Shown piece by piece: positions 53,526 through 62,322 of a stretch of DNA of 64,000 nt (the first letter of the stretch is position 1; every line of letters starts with the position of its first letter). The notes below the pieces were generated by a model. It saw only the letters and a list, made by a program, of their open reading frames with translations, was not told the DNA's origin and ran no database searches. Made by a program: the position numbers and the translations under genes. The DNA is taken from contig NZ_JACCAS010000002.1 in assembly GCF_013409255.1 (NCBI RefSeq), forward strand, positions 1,922,001-1,986,000, given 5' to 3'. Source of the stretch: Paraburkholderia bryophila (GTDB lineage: Bacteria > Pseudomonadota > Gammaproteobacteria > Burkholderiales > Burkholderiaceae).

Positions 53526-54197
53526 ATGCACATCGGTACAAAAAACGAAAAGCGCTCACGCGGACGGCCTCGTCACTACGATCCCGACCAGGCGCTGAAC
53601 GACGCACGCGACGCGTTCTGGGACGGCGGCTACTCGGGTACGTCACTCGACGCGCTGAGCGAAGCGACAGGGATGAACCGCCCGAGCCTGTACGGCGCGT
53701 TCGGCGATAAACACGCGCTTTATCTGAGCACGCTGGACCGATACATCGAACTCGGGTTGCAGGGTATGGAAGCGGCGCTCGGCGGAGATCGACCTTTAGC
53801 CGATGCCTTGATGTCGGTGTATGACGGCGCGTTGGCGATTTATTTGCCGGTTGGCGAAACGCCGCGCGGCTGTTTCCTGATCGGCACCGCGCTGGCGGAA
53901 TCGAGAGTGGATCAGGACGTTCGCGACAAGCTCGCAGCGGGGCTGAATACGTTCGACGCCTCGTTTGAGCGGCGCCTCGAACGTGCGAAGGCAGCGGGTG
54001 AACTCGATAGCGCCGCGAATCCGGCCGTGTTGGCGAAGGTCGCTTCCGCGATCCTGCATAGCCTGGCGTTGCGCTCACGCGCCGGTGACTCGCGCGCGTC
54101 GCTGCGCGCCACGGCCAAGGCGGGTATCGCGTTGATCTGCGGCACGCAAAGCAAGCCGGTAACGAAGGCTTCACGGCACGTAAAATCACTCCGATGA
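53526..54197 (+). CDS. TetR-family regulator
   Basis: Repressor of 223 residues with an N-terminal helix-turn-helix (DPDQALNDARDAFWDGGYSGTSLDALSEATGMNRPSLYGAFGDKHALYL, about 19-66) and a ligand-binding helical domain with RGCFLIGTALAES. A basic start (KNEKRSRGRPRHYD) is typical of the group. It is divergent from the GST gene and followed 31 bases later by an oxygenase-like gene in the same direction, so it may control both. Confidence 0.9.
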   Translation: MHIGTKNEKRSRGRPRHYDPDQALNDARDAFWDGGYSGTSLDALSEATGMNRPSLYGAFGDKHALYLSTLDRYIELGLQGMEAALGGDRPLADALMSVYDGALAIYLPVGETPRGCFLIGTALAESRVDQDVRDKLAAGLNTFDASFERRLERAKAAGELDSAANPAVLAKVASAILHSLALRSRAGDSRASLRATAKAGIALICGTQSKPVTKASRHVKSLR

Positions 54198-54228
54198 GCT
54201 ACCCCTGCAACCGCGTCCAGCGCGCGAC

Positions 54229-54933
54229 ATGCTGACTTCCTACTTCTGGAGCGGCGACGTCATCCGCAGCCGATATGTCAGTGACGTCGTGCTGTCCGGC
54301 ACGCTCGACATCCCTATGCCTCCTGCACCCCTACTGGCGGATTGGCAAAGGGAAATAGAGAAGCACATGGTTCTCGAACCCGGCGACGTCGAAGTCATGC
54401 CGTTGGCGCGCGCGCGGTCGCGCTGGCCGGACTACGGCCGCTGCGTGCAGGCCGTCTCCGACTGGACCCACACGCTTGGATTGCCCGACGTGCTCGCGCA
54501 CAGCGACGTCGCCCTGATGGTCTGCCGAGGCGCGAGATATCACCACGACGCCGAGCAATATGGCGGCGCGGCCTTCTGCAATCTGTTCCTGAGCGAAGAC
54601 CGCGGACTCGACGTGCATTTTCCGTCTGCCGGTCAGCGCATTCCGCTGCGACGAGGAACGGCGTTGATATTCGACACGGGTCAGCCTCACGGCGTCATTC
54701 AGCGCGGCCGCAGCGGCTTCAATGCCGCCGACTTCGTACCCGACGAAGACTACGTGCAGCTATTCCTGACGTGGGAGCTGCCGATTGAAGACACTCTCGT
54801 AGCGCGAGCGCTCAAGGTTGACTTCGACGTCGCGCCTTCCACGGCATTGCAACTGGATGAGGAGCAAGTCCGGCTCGACGGCGAAAAAGTCATGGTGAGC
54901 CCGGAGTCGGGCCGTTGGCGTTCCACCGACTGA
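54229..54933 (+). CDS. Putative 2-oxoglutarate/Fe(II)-type oxygenase
   Basis: Protein of 234 residues of a family I cannot name. It shows the HxD...H iron triad of the double-stranded beta-helix oxygenases: RYHHDAEQYGG (near 104-106) and DTGQPHGVIQRG (His near 154), about 50 residues apart, with an arginine shortly after for 2-oxoglutarate. No signal peptide or membrane helix. It follows the TetR gene by 31 bases. Substrate unknown; a cupin-like sugar isomerase fold is the alternative. Confidence 0.55.
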   Translation: MLTSYFWSGDVIRSRYVSDVVLSGTLDIPMPPAPLLADWQREIEKHMVLEPGDVEVMPLARARSRWPDYGRCVQAVSDWTHTLGLPDVLAHSDVALMVCRGARYHHDAEQYGGAAFCNLFLSEDRGLDVHFPSAGQRIPLRRGTALIFDTGQPHGVIQRGRSGFNAADFVPDEDYVQLFLTWELPIEDTLVARALKVDFDVAPSTALQLDEEQVRLDGEKVMVSPESGRWRSTD

Positions 54934-54942
54934 GCCTCTGCA

Positions 54943-55620
54943 TCAAAGCGATGCGGCGACCCGCGTAACGATCTCGAGGCGTCGCGCCAGCGAATCCGCG
55001 GACCGCTGACGGACCGATTCCACCACGGCCGGCGGCGCGGTCTCCGGACTGCCGGCGTCGAACGGCGGAGCGGGTGCGTATTCGAGTTGCAGTTGAACCG
55101 CCTGCGCTTGCTGCTCACCGACCAACTCACTCGCCAGCGTCAGCGCGAAATCGATTCCCGCTGTCACGCCGCCACCGGTGACCAGATTGCCGTCACGAAC
55201 AACGCGATCGCGCACGGGAATCGCGCCCAGGGGCGCGAGCAATTCGTGAAACGCCCAATGCGTCGTGGCCTTGCGTCCACGCAACAGGCCGGCTGCGCCC
55301 AATACAAGCGCGCCGGTGCAGACGGAGGTGACGAAACGCGCCTGGCTCGCCTGCCGCCGGATGAAGTCGAGGGTTTCCGGATCTTCCATCAGATCGCCGA
55401 CACCGGCGCCACCTGGCACGCAGATTACATCGAGCGGCGGGCAGTCGTTGAACGTGGTGTCCGGTACGAGCGTCAGTCCGCTGCTGGACTTCAACGGCGC
55501 AAGGTCTTTCCAGAGAAGATGAACGGTCGTATCGGGCAGCGAAGAAAAGACGTCATGCGGTCCGGTCAGGTCGAGTTGCTGCACGCGTGGGAAGACGAGC
55601 AAGCCAATGTGAAGCGTCAT
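54943..55620 (-). CDS. DJ-1/PfpI-family protein, isonitrile-hydratase-like
   Basis: Protein of 225 residues with the DJ-1 nucleophile elbow: VTSVCTGALVLGAAGLLRGRKATTHW (Cys near 100) and PGGAGVGDLMEDPETLDFI. This arrangement matches isonitrile hydratase (InhA), which converts isonitriles to N-formamides; the substrate here is not proven. The C-terminal 45 residues are an extra helical tail. The start at 55620 has GAGG upstream; a longer frame upstream is out of family. It is divergent from a GlxA-type regulator that contains the same domain. Confidence 0.85.
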   Translation of the reverse strand: MTLHIGLLVFPRVQQLDLTGPHDVFSSLPDTTVHLLWKDLAPLKSSSGLTLVPDTTFNDCPPLDVICVPGGAGVGDLMEDPETLDFIRRQASQARFVTSVCTGALVLGAAGLLRGRKATTHWAFHELLAPLGAIPVRDRVVRDGNLVTGGGVTAGIDFALTLASELVGEQQAQAVQLQLEYAPAPPFDAGSPETAPPAVVESVRQRSADSLARRLEIVTRVAASL

Positions 55621-55691
55621 TGCAGTACCTCGTTGTTTGAATGTCGTGGCCTGCTCCACGTTCGGCAGGCAATCTGGGGATAGACAGAAGA

Positions 55692-55709
55692 ACTGTACGC
55701 AAGTACTGT
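55692..55709. promoter_or_regulatory. Candidate operator between the two DJ-1 family genes
   Basis: GTAC, GCAA, GTAC flanked on both sides by ACTGT copies (ACTGT at 55692 and 55705). It lies in the 132-base divergent gap and may bind the GlxA/FtrA-type regulator. Confidence 0.4.
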
Positions 55710-55752
55710 CTGGCGGGAATGCCATATCCCCAACATTTTCCGCCAGGCTGCC

Positions 55753-56748
55753 ATGCGTAAAGCGCTTCGATCGATCAACATCCTCGCCTTTCCGGACGTG
55801 CAACTCCTCGACGTTTCGGGGCCACTGCAAGTGTTCGCCTCCGCGAACGAACTCGCGCGCGGGCGCGGTCTCGCTCCGTGCTACGAGCCGCGCGTGATCG
55901 CGGCTCAGGCGGGCACGGTCGTGTCTTCGGCCGGCTTGGGACTCGTCGCCCATGCGTTGCCGTCAGCGCGCACACCGTCGGACACGTTCATCGTCGCAGG
56001 CGGAAGAGGGGTTCACGCAGCATCGTGCGATGCCGTGCTGACCCGCTGGGTGCGCCAGCACGCGGCGGTATCGCGGCGGGTTGCCTCCGTGTGCACGGGC
56101 GCTTTTCTACTCGCGGCGGCCGGGCTGCTGGACGAACGTCGTGTCGTGACTCACTGGGCGCACTGCAATGAACTCGTGCAGCAATATCCGGCGTTGCGTG
56201 TGGAACCGGATCGGATTTTCATTCAGGACGGCACTGTGTGGACGTCGGCGGGTGTCACGGCGGGGATCGATCTGGCGCTCGCGCTCGTTGAAGAAGATCT
56301 CGGCCGTTCAATGGCACTCGACGTCGCTCGAGAACTGGTGGTCTTTCTCAAACGGCCAGGCGGGCAGTCGCAGTTCAGCACGGCCTTGTCGCTGCAACAG
56401 GACGACGACCAATTCGGCGAGCTTCACGCATGGATCGTGGAACATCTGACCGTCGATCTTTCGGTCGCCGTGTTGGCCGACCGTGTCGGCATGAGCGAAC
56501 GCAGCTTCATGCGCCACTACCGCGCGAGGACCGGGAAAACGCCGGCGCGCGCCATCGAACAGATTCGTACCGAGGCCGCGTTAGGTTTGCTCGTCGATAC
56601 GTCGTTGCCGATCAAGCGCATTGCGGCGCGATGCGGATTCGGCAGTGAGGAGACCCTGCGGCGCAGTTTGATGCGGACGATCGCGGTAACGCCACAGGCG
56701 TATCGCGAACGTTTTTCGTCGAGAAATAGCGACTTGGCGAGGTCGTAG
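55753..56748 (+). CDS. GlxA/FtrA-type regulator (DJ-1 domain plus AraC helix-turn-helix)
   Basis: Regulator of 331 residues: an N-terminal DJ-1/PfpI domain (INILAFPDVQLLDVSGPLQVFASAN, VASVCTGAFLLAAAGLLDERRVVTHW) and a C-terminal AraC DNA-binding domain (about 220-315) with LSVAVLADRVGMSERSFMRHYRARTGKTPARAIEQIRTEAALGLL. The regulator domain senses small nitrogen compounds in some relatives. It is divergent from the isonitrile-hydratase-like gene and probably regulates it. Confidence 0.9.
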   Translation: MRKALRSINILAFPDVQLLDVSGPLQVFASANELARGRGLAPCYEPRVIAAQAGTVVSSAGLGLVAHALPSARTPSDTFIVAGGRGVHAASCDAVLTRWVRQHAAVSRRVASVCTGAFLLAAAGLLDERRVVTHWAHCNELVQQYPALRVEPDRIFIQDGTVWTSAGVTAGIDLALALVEEDLGRSMALDVARELVVFLKRPGGQSQFSTALSLQQDDDQFGELHAWIVEHLTVDLSVAVLADRVGMSERSFMRHYRARTGKTPARAIEQIRTEAALGLLVDTSLPIKRIAARCGFGSEETLRRSLMRTIAVTPQAYRERFSSRNSDLARS

Positions 56749-56874
56749 CGCTATCGGGCAACGCTCGGATTCGATCGCGCCTGAGGCTGTAATGTGGTGT
56801 CGATTCGCGTTCGCGGAAGCCGCGTCGCCATTGCAATATCGCACGCGCAGGCGACTCGGCCTCTGCCGCCAATC

Positions 56875-57060
56875 TCAGCCGTCCGAGAGCAGCTTGCCGG
56901 CTTTGGCCCATGCGTCGCGCGGCACTTCGGTGATCACCACCTCCACGCTTTCCGGCGGACAGACCAGCGTGTCGACCGTCACCCGCGTGACTTCACGAAC
57001 GAAGGCGCGCTTTTGTTCCAGCGTGCGGCCGGGATGCATTTCCAGATGCAGAACGGGCAT
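56875..57060 (-). CDS. 4-oxalocrotonate-tautomerase family protein
   Basis: Short tautomerase of 61 residues. After removal of the initiator Met, Pro1 (MPVLHLEMHPG) is the catalytic base. EQKRAFVREVTRVTVDTLVCPPESVEVVITEVPRDAWAKAGKLLSD follows the family. The start at MPVLHL is set by the proline and by GGAGAAAC upstream. It is divergent from a LysR regulator 119 bases away. Confidence 0.9.
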   Translation of the reverse strand: MPVLHLEMHPGRTLEQKRAFVREVTRVTVDTLVCPPESVEVVITEVPRDAWAKAGKLLSDG

Positions 57061-57179
57061 GACAGTTTCTCCGTAAGCGGCATTCCGAATGGGATGCCAG
57101 TGCACGCAGTGTCATCGACATTGGCACGCGGATAAACGTGCGATGATTTGAGTCATTCCACACCCCCAGGTTCTTAATC

Positions 57180-58067
57180 ATGGATAAGCTGGCCGGCATG
57201 ACGATGTTCGTGCGAGTCGTGGAAAGCGGTAGCTTTACCGCGGCGGCGACGCTCAGCGACGTTTCGCCGACCATGGTGGCAAAACATATCCGCACGATCG
57301 AGCAGCGTCTCGGCGCACGTCTGCTACATCGCACGACACGCAGGCAGCAATTGACTGAAGTAGGCCACCTGTACTACGAGCGCTGCAAAAGCGCGCTGGC
57401 CGAAGTGGAGTTGGCCGAGGCGAGCGCATCGGAATTACAGACCAGCCCGCGCGGCCAGGTAAGACTCGTGGCGCCGATTACGTTTGGTACCCAGAGCATG
57501 GTGCCGGTGTTGACCGATTATCTGGCCCGTCATCCTGAAGTGAGCGTGGAGTTGACGCTGGACAATCGTGCCCACGCTTTGATCGACGAGGGCTACGAAC
57601 TGGGTATCCAGATCGGTGAGATCGACGACACCGGGCTAGTCGCGCGTCCGTTGCGGCCTTATCGACGCATACTCGCCGCCGCGCCTGACTATCTGCGCGA
57701 ACACGGACAACCCGATCATCCGCAGCAGTTGAATGCGCATGCCTGTCTGGGTTTGTCGTACTGGAGCCGGCACGATCGCTGGCATCTGGTCGGACCCGCT
57801 GGCGAATCGTGCGACGTGCTGGTGAAAGGTCGTTTTACGTCGAATCACGGCGGCGCGTTGCGCGTGGCCGCTTTGCGCGGCGCGGGTATCGTGCTTCAAC
57901 CGGAGGTGCTATTAGCCGACGATATCGCTGCCGGCCGCCTGGTGCCGGTACTACCGTCCTGGTCGTACCGACCCACGCCGATGCATCTGATCTACGCGCA
58001 GGATCGCCGGCCCACCGCGAAGCTGCGCAGCGTGATTGATTTCTTGCTGGAGCGCTTCGGTCTTTAG
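57180..58067 (+). CDS. LysR-family regulator, divergent from the tautomerase gene
   Basis: Regulator of 295 residues with the helix-turn-helix MDKLAGMTMFVRVVESGSFTAAATLSDVSPTMVAKHIRTIEQRLGARLLHRTTRRQQLTEVG (about 1-63), of the DsdC/AaeR-like branch. The effector domain has GQVRLVAPITFGTQSMVPVLTDYL. It probably regulates the adjacent tautomerase; the ligand is unknown. Confidence 0.88.
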   Translation: MDKLAGMTMFVRVVESGSFTAAATLSDVSPTMVAKHIRTIEQRLGARLLHRTTRRQQLTEVGHLYYERCKSALAEVELAEASASELQTSPRGQVRLVAPITFGTQSMVPVLTDYLARHPEVSVELTLDNRAHALIDEGYELGIQIGEIDDTGLVARPLRPYRRILAAAPDYLREHGQPDHPQQLNAHACLGLSYWSRHDRWHLVGPAGESCDVLVKGRFTSNHGGALRVAALRGAGIVLQPEVLLADDIAAGRLVPVLPSWSYRPTPMHLIYAQDRRPTAKLRSVIDFLLERFGL

Positions 58068-58123
58068 GATTGGAGCGGTTCGTCACTTATCGAAAGCCCG
58101 GCGCTTTACATCCGTAGCACATC

Positions 58124-58174
58124 GCCTCTGAATGAGCGTGCTTCAATGATCGCTCACATAGCACCTTCAGAGGC
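58124..58174 (+). promoter_or_regulatory. RNA hairpin that sequesters the ribosome-binding site
   Basis: Stem GCCTCTGAA (58124-58132) pairs perfectly with TTCAGAGGC (58166-58174). The AGAGG inside the second arm is the only good ribosome-binding site, seven bases before the ATG at 58181. An inner stem TGAGCG/CGCTCA extends it; an alternative inner stem GTGCT/AGCAC is mutually exclusive with it. Such a layout suggests a translational switch such as a thermosensor. Confidence 0.6.
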
Positions 58175-58180
58175 TATCAA

Positions 58181-59485
58181 ATGGCGACGTCAATCTCAGG
58201 CACGCCCCTGCGTGCTGCAGCACCGATAACGATAACGATTCATCCGGATCAGATTGTTGATGGTGGCAACAATGCGAACAGAGGTCGAGAAGACCGGCAA
58301 GCTCTTCCGGCAATCTATCGCCATCTTCACCAGCAAAATGAACCTTGCTCGCCGATTCAGGCAAATCGCCTGGGATACGCGGGCAATGGCGCGGCGGCCA
58401 ATGTATCGCGAGGTCTCGGCGCGTTAGGACAGATGGGCGGCTCCCACAGCGTGCAAACCGGCGCAGCGCCTTTGCTGCGGATCGTCAAGGCTCGCTCGAA
58501 CGATTTCGTGCGCGGCGCGTGCGACTTGCTGGGTACTGGCAATCTCGGCGGTAACGAACTGCTGGGTTTGGCATCGAAAGCACTGTCGGATGGCGCGACT
58601 GAGTTGGGCATCATGCCGGCAGTTCAGAGCCTGTCCAACAACGTGAAGGACCTGATTGCGGACCCGAAGAGTGAGCAGGCCAAATGGGACGTGGGCAATG
58701 CGGCGGCGCATCTTGCTGGCGGCCTCGCTGCCACAGCTGCATCGTTTGTCTTTCCTCCCGCCGCGCTGGCGCCGCTGCTTCTGCCGAATTTTTCTGAAAT
58801 CCATCATGCCGAGGATCTCCGGCACGAAGTGAACCGGTTGCGTGCGCAAGGGCGCAATACGGAGGCCGATGCGATGCACATCATTTATCAGGAGGCTGCG
58901 CTAAACGCGACACCGATCATTAACTGGTTCGGCTCGATCTATAAGTCGGCCATGCAACCCGCCATCGAGACATTCGAGCTATCGCAAGGCAACAAGCCGG
59001 ATGCTCCGCCAGCGGGTGGCATACCGCACGGCTTGGCCGATAACGCGGGAGACGTTGCCAACCACTACTACGCGAGCGCTTTGTCCGAGCGTGCACAGAG
59101 TTTTGCGAGCAACGCGAGGTCACACCTGAAGGAGCTGAGTCAAAAGTCAGGCGCGGACACGGTAACGATTCTGTCGCGTGCGCCGCAAGTATTCGCGTGG
59201 CCATCGACGGGGCAGCCGATGCGGACGTTCGACAAAGCGATCGCGATCACCTATTCGAAGCGATCCGATTCGGTCTCGGCCCAGTTTCTCTCTCCAGAGA
59301 AGCACGGACAATTCCATGTTCCGATAATGGACGGCGTGACATCGGACCACCGGATGAAGAACCTTATCGTGGTGGGCAACATGCTGGATCCGGACAAAAC
59401 GAACGTTAAGTTCGATCTCTCAATGTATCAGGATGGCAAGGTCGGCAACCTCGCTATTGCCGATCCCCGGCATTGCGCGGCTTAA
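58181..59485 (+). CDS. Unknown 434-residue protein, possible secreted effector
   Basis: No family recognised. The N-terminal 30 residues are rich in Ser, Thr, Ala and Ile with few acidic residues (MATSISGTPLRAAAPITITI), as in proteins sent by type III secretion, but there is no Sec signal. A hydrophobic helix (AAHLAGGLAATAASFVFPPAALAPLLL, about 175-205) could insert in membranes. The remainder is helical and asparagine/serine-rich. Its translation start is hidden in a hairpin. No secretion genes, chaperone or hrp-type box are visible in the window, so the effector idea is only a hypothesis. Confidence 0.7.
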   Translation: MATSISGTPLRAAAPITITIHPDQIVDGGNNANRGREDRQALPAIYRHLHQQNEPCSPIQANRLGYAGNGAAANVSRGLGALGQMGGSHSVQTGAAPLLRIVKARSNDFVRGACDLLGTGNLGGNELLGLASKALSDGATELGIMPAVQSLSNNVKDLIADPKSEQAKWDVGNAAAHLAGGLAATAASFVFPPAALAPLLLPNFSEIHHAEDLRHEVNRLRAQGRNTEADAMHIIYQEAALNATPIINWFGSIYKSAMQPAIETFELSQGNKPDAPPAGGIPHGLADNAGDVANHYYASALSERAQSFASNARSHLKELSQKSGADTVTILSRAPQVFAWPSTGQPMRTFDKAIAITYSKRSDSVSAQFLSPEKHGQFHVPIMDGVTSDHRMKNLIVVGNMLDPDKTNVKFDLSMYQDGKVGNLAIADPRHCAA

Positions 59486-59555
59486 CGTATAGCCGCTGCG
59501 ACGCGGCGAAGAGGTACGCGATGAGGCGGACCTCTTCGATGGAATCTGCTGTCGT

Positions 59556-59918
59556 TTATCCCTTGAACTCCACCGAAACAAAAATTTTCCTGCATGGCTC
59601 AAGTACTTCCCACGTCCCTTTGAATCCGGCCGGAATCAGAAAGCGATCGCCCGCCCGCACGGTCTTGCTCGTCCCATCGGCGTCGCGAATGACGGACACG
59701 CCTTCGAGAATTTCACAGTACTCGCTCTCGGTGAAGTTCACGCTCCATTGTCCACATGCGCCTTCCCACACGCCTGCCGCGAGTTGACCGCAAGGGCTGG
59801 TGAAATGCGTATGAACGGTCTGTGACGGATTGCCTGCTAGTACAGCCTCGGCCTTCGGCATGTACTCGATGCTTTCTTTCGCCGGCAGCGCGAAGTCTAC
59901 GATGTTCGAAATGCTCAT
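59556..59918 (-). CDS. Cupin-domain protein (DUF861-like)
   Basis: Single-cupin protein of 120 residues. The motifs GQWSVNFTESEYCEILEGVSVIRDADG and AGDRFLIPAGFKGTWEVLEPCRKIFVSVEF are typical of the DUF861/ureidoglycine-aminohydrolase-like cupins. Conserved histidines of the first motif are partly replaced, so metal binding may be weak. It lies after the polyamine-binding protein gene but beyond that gene's terminator, so it has its own promoter. It may act in polyamine or amino-acid breakdown. Confidence 0.85.
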   Translation of the reverse strand: MSISNIVDFALPAKESIEYMPKAEAVLAGNPSQTVHTHFTSPCGQLAAGVWEGACGQWSVNFTESEYCEILEGVSVIRDADGTSKTVRAGDRFLIPAGFKGTWEVLEPCRKIFVSVEFKG

Positions 59919-59952
59919 GATGTCCCAGTTAAAACCCGAAAAACTGCAAGCT

Positions 59953-59992
59953 CAAAAAAAGCGTGGCACACGCACCCACTGCGCGCGCCACG
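59953..59992 (-). terminator. Intrinsic terminator of the polyamine-binding-protein gene
   Basis: GCGTGGC/GCCACGC stem with inner complementary bases, followed on the minus strand by seven T. It separates the polyamine-binding protein from the downstream cupin gene. Confidence 0.75.
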
Positions 59993-60050
59993 CCGGAAAG
60001 ACTCGTCTGAAACCCCGTCATCCAGCTAACTGCCACTCAACGCGCGTCGC

Positions 60051-61169
60051 TTAACTGCCCGATTTCAACTGCGCCCAAAGCCGGTTTTCGAGCCGCATGA
60101 TCGGCGCCGGTTGCGGCCGCATCAACGTCATCTTGTTCAGCACGTCTGCGGGCGGATAGACGTTCGCATCCTGTTCGATGGTGGGCGTCACGAATTGCCG
60201 CGCGGCCCGATTCGCGGTCGGATAGAACACTTCGTTGGTAATGGCGGCGCTGACCTTCGGATCTTCGATGTAGTTCATCCATTTCATTGCCGCTTCCGGA
60301 TGTGGCGCATCTTTCGGAATGACCATCACATCCATCCACACCAGACCCGCGTCCTTGATATTCGAGAACCGGACTTCGTAAGAACGCTTGGCCTCCGACG
60401 CGCGACGCCGGGCGATCCCCACATCGCCTGAAAAGCCGAACGCGACGCAGATATCGTTGTTCGCAAGATCGTTGATGTATCCGGACGAATTGAACTGCGT
60501 GATGTACGGACGGATCTTCTTCAGTACTTCGTACGCGGCCTGGTAGTCGCCAGGATTGGTGCTGTTCGGGTCTTTATGCATGTACTGAAGCACGGCGGGG
60601 AAAACATCCGACGCCGAATCGAGGAAAGAGACGCCGCAACTTTTTACTTTCGACAGATTCGCCGCATCGAACAGCAGCGACCAGCTATCCACCGGCGCTT
60701 CGCCACCCAGCGCTTTCTTCACGGCTTGCACGTTATAGCCGATGCCGTCCGTGCCCCACGCCCAGGGCACGCCGTATTGATTGCCGGGGTCCGCATCGGC
60801 GATCAGTTTCATGAGGCCGGGATCGAGATTGGCGAGATTCGGCATCTTCGATTTGTCGATCTTCTGATAGACGCCGGCTTCGATCTGCCGCGCCATGTAG
60901 CTCGATGTCGGCACCACGATGTCATAGCCCGAACTGCCTGCGAGCAGTTTGGCCTGCAAGGTGTCGTCGCTGTCGTAACTGTCGTACTTCACATTGATGC
61001 CGGATTGCTTTTCGAAATTGGCGATCGTGTCTTTCGCTATGTAGTCCGACCAGTTGTAGACGTTCAGCGACGTGTCCGCGGCGCACGCGGCGTTCATCGC
61101 GGTCAGAGTGGTCAGCGAGCACAGCAGCGTGCCGGTGAGCGAAAGCAGCGTGTTATGACGGGTCTTCAT
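60051..61169 (-). CDS. Polyamine ABC transporter substrate-binding protein (PotF/PotD type)
   Basis: Periplasmic binding protein of 372 residues for putrescine or spermidine. The signal peptide ends at ACA-ADTS; the mature start LNVYNWSDYIAKDTIANFEKQSGINVKYDSYDSDDTLQAKLLAGSSGYDIVVPTS is characteristic of PotF. WAWGTDGIGYN and SGYINDLANNDICVAFGFSGD are ligand-pocket segments. The permease and ATPase genes are not next to it, so it may serve a transporter encoded elsewhere. The start has AAGGAG upstream and a terminator follows. Confidence 0.92.
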   Translation of the reverse strand: MKTRHNTLLSLTGTLLCSLTTLTAMNAACAADTSLNVYNWSDYIAKDTIANFEKQSGINVKYDSYDSDDTLQAKLLAGSSGYDIVVPTSSYMARQIEAGVYQKIDKSKMPNLANLDPGLMKLIADADPGNQYGVPWAWGTDGIGYNVQAVKKALGGEAPVDSWSLLFDAANLSKVKSCGVSFLDSASDVFPAVLQYMHKDPNSTNPGDYQAAYEVLKKIRPYITQFNSSGYINDLANNDICVAFGFSGDVGIARRRASEAKRSYEVRFSNIKDAGLVWMDVMVIPKDAPHPEAAMKWMNYIEDPKVSAAITNEVFYPTANRAARQFVTPTIEQDANVYPPADVLNKMTLMRPQPAPIMRLENRLWAQLKSGS

Positions 61170-61836
61170 TCTGCAATCTCCTTGGATTCGATCTTCGGTT
61201 TTTTGCCGAAACGACGAGGCGCGACGCCGCCTGCCGCAGCGCAAGCGCACAGCAAAGCAAAAAGGGAGGCGGATAGGCGAACGCTGGCAGCCGTTTCGCG
61301 CGGGCAAGCGAACTTGCACAGCACGACCAGGCAAACGCATTACAAACGATCAGCCGCTAGCTAAACGAGCGGTCTACCGCATGCAACGCAGGCTCGCGAA
61401 AAGAGAGGGGGGCTAAGGCAGAAGCGACGCGATTTCGTCGGTACGAACGGGAATAGCGGAGGGGGCTGCGATGACGTTATGCCGCCGCACGGAGCGACGC
61501 GACAGGACGGTATCGATGGACAGGGGGCGGGATGGCGAAGCGCAGCTGCTCCCCTGATGAGCGATCGGACAGCCGGACAGGAATGTTCTTTCCCGACCAG
61601 GCTGGTATCTCACCAATGGACCACGGACTTTCACGATTGAACCCGAAGCGACGTTGAGTAGAAGTTCTCGTTGACGTGAACAACGACGTTGCGAAAACCA
61701 CCGGACTGCCGCCTTAGGATAGCCGAGCCATTATTTTCGTCAAAGGACTTTCTGACATGAGGTCGTCATGGTCGCGGGCGTGCATGCCAATGCGAGCGCG
61801 ACATGCACTCGCATCGAATGAACTAGACGTGATGCG
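61170..61836. other. Intergenic region with interlocked inverted repeats, no gene
   Basis: About 670 bases. Short minus-strand frames (around 61,413-61,701) have no family features and are rejected. Near the end of the DUF4148 gene two inverted repeats interlock: GTGCATG (61780) with CATGCAC (61802), and ATGCGAG (61790) with CTCGCAT (61808). They could give alternative 3' structures for that gene. Confidence 0.5.
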
Positions 61837-62151
61837 TTATTGACTGTTGTTCATCGGTGCTTGCTGCGTCGGATTCGCCATCGGTGCATCGGAACCCGTT
61901 TGCGATGTGCCACCCGCCGGACTGCCGTAGCCTGTTGCGTTCTGCGCTGCAACGCGTGCTTCGGCTGCCTGAATATCGGCGGGATAGGTGGCGTCGGTAG
62001 CAACGGCCGGGTTGTAGCCGGCGTCTTCGAGTTGCTTCAACTGAGCCTTGACCTGTGCACGCGTGAGCGGCTGCTGGTCGGATTGCGCGAGCGCCACCAC
62101 TGGCGCAGCCAGCACGACCACCAGCGCAACAGCTTTGATTAGCGATTTCAT
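61837..62151 (-). CDS. DUF4148 periplasmic small protein
   Basis: Protein of 104 residues with a signal peptide (MKSLIKAVALVVVLAAPVVALAQ). The DUF4148 core is PLTRAQVKAQLKQLEDAGYNPAVATDATYPADIQAAEARV, followed by a Gly/Ser/Thr/Gln-rich tail. This family is expanded in Burkholderia; its role is unknown, though several copies respond to stress. It stands alone. Confidence 0.92.
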   Translation of the reverse strand: MKSLIKAVALVVVLAAPVVALAQSDQQPLTRAQVKAQLKQLEDAGYNPAVATDATYPADIQAAEARVAAQNATGYGSPAGGTSQTGSDAPMANPTQQAPMNNSQ

Positions 62152-62322
62152 GATGCTTCACTCCGGAATTGTTTTATCCGGCACCGCAGCAATTTACGGC
62201 GCCCATTGAAGGAGTCTAGGAAGCCCACGGTCCTGGGGAAACACCTGGTCAGTTAATTCAGTATTGCCGCAAACAATAAGTCGGCGCGCTGTAAGCCACG
62301 TCGTAAGATAGGATGAATCGCT

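Noticed and set aside
61413..61701. Short minus-strand frames upstream of the polyamine-binding protein gene
   Set aside because: No ribosome-binding site, no family, atypical codon use.
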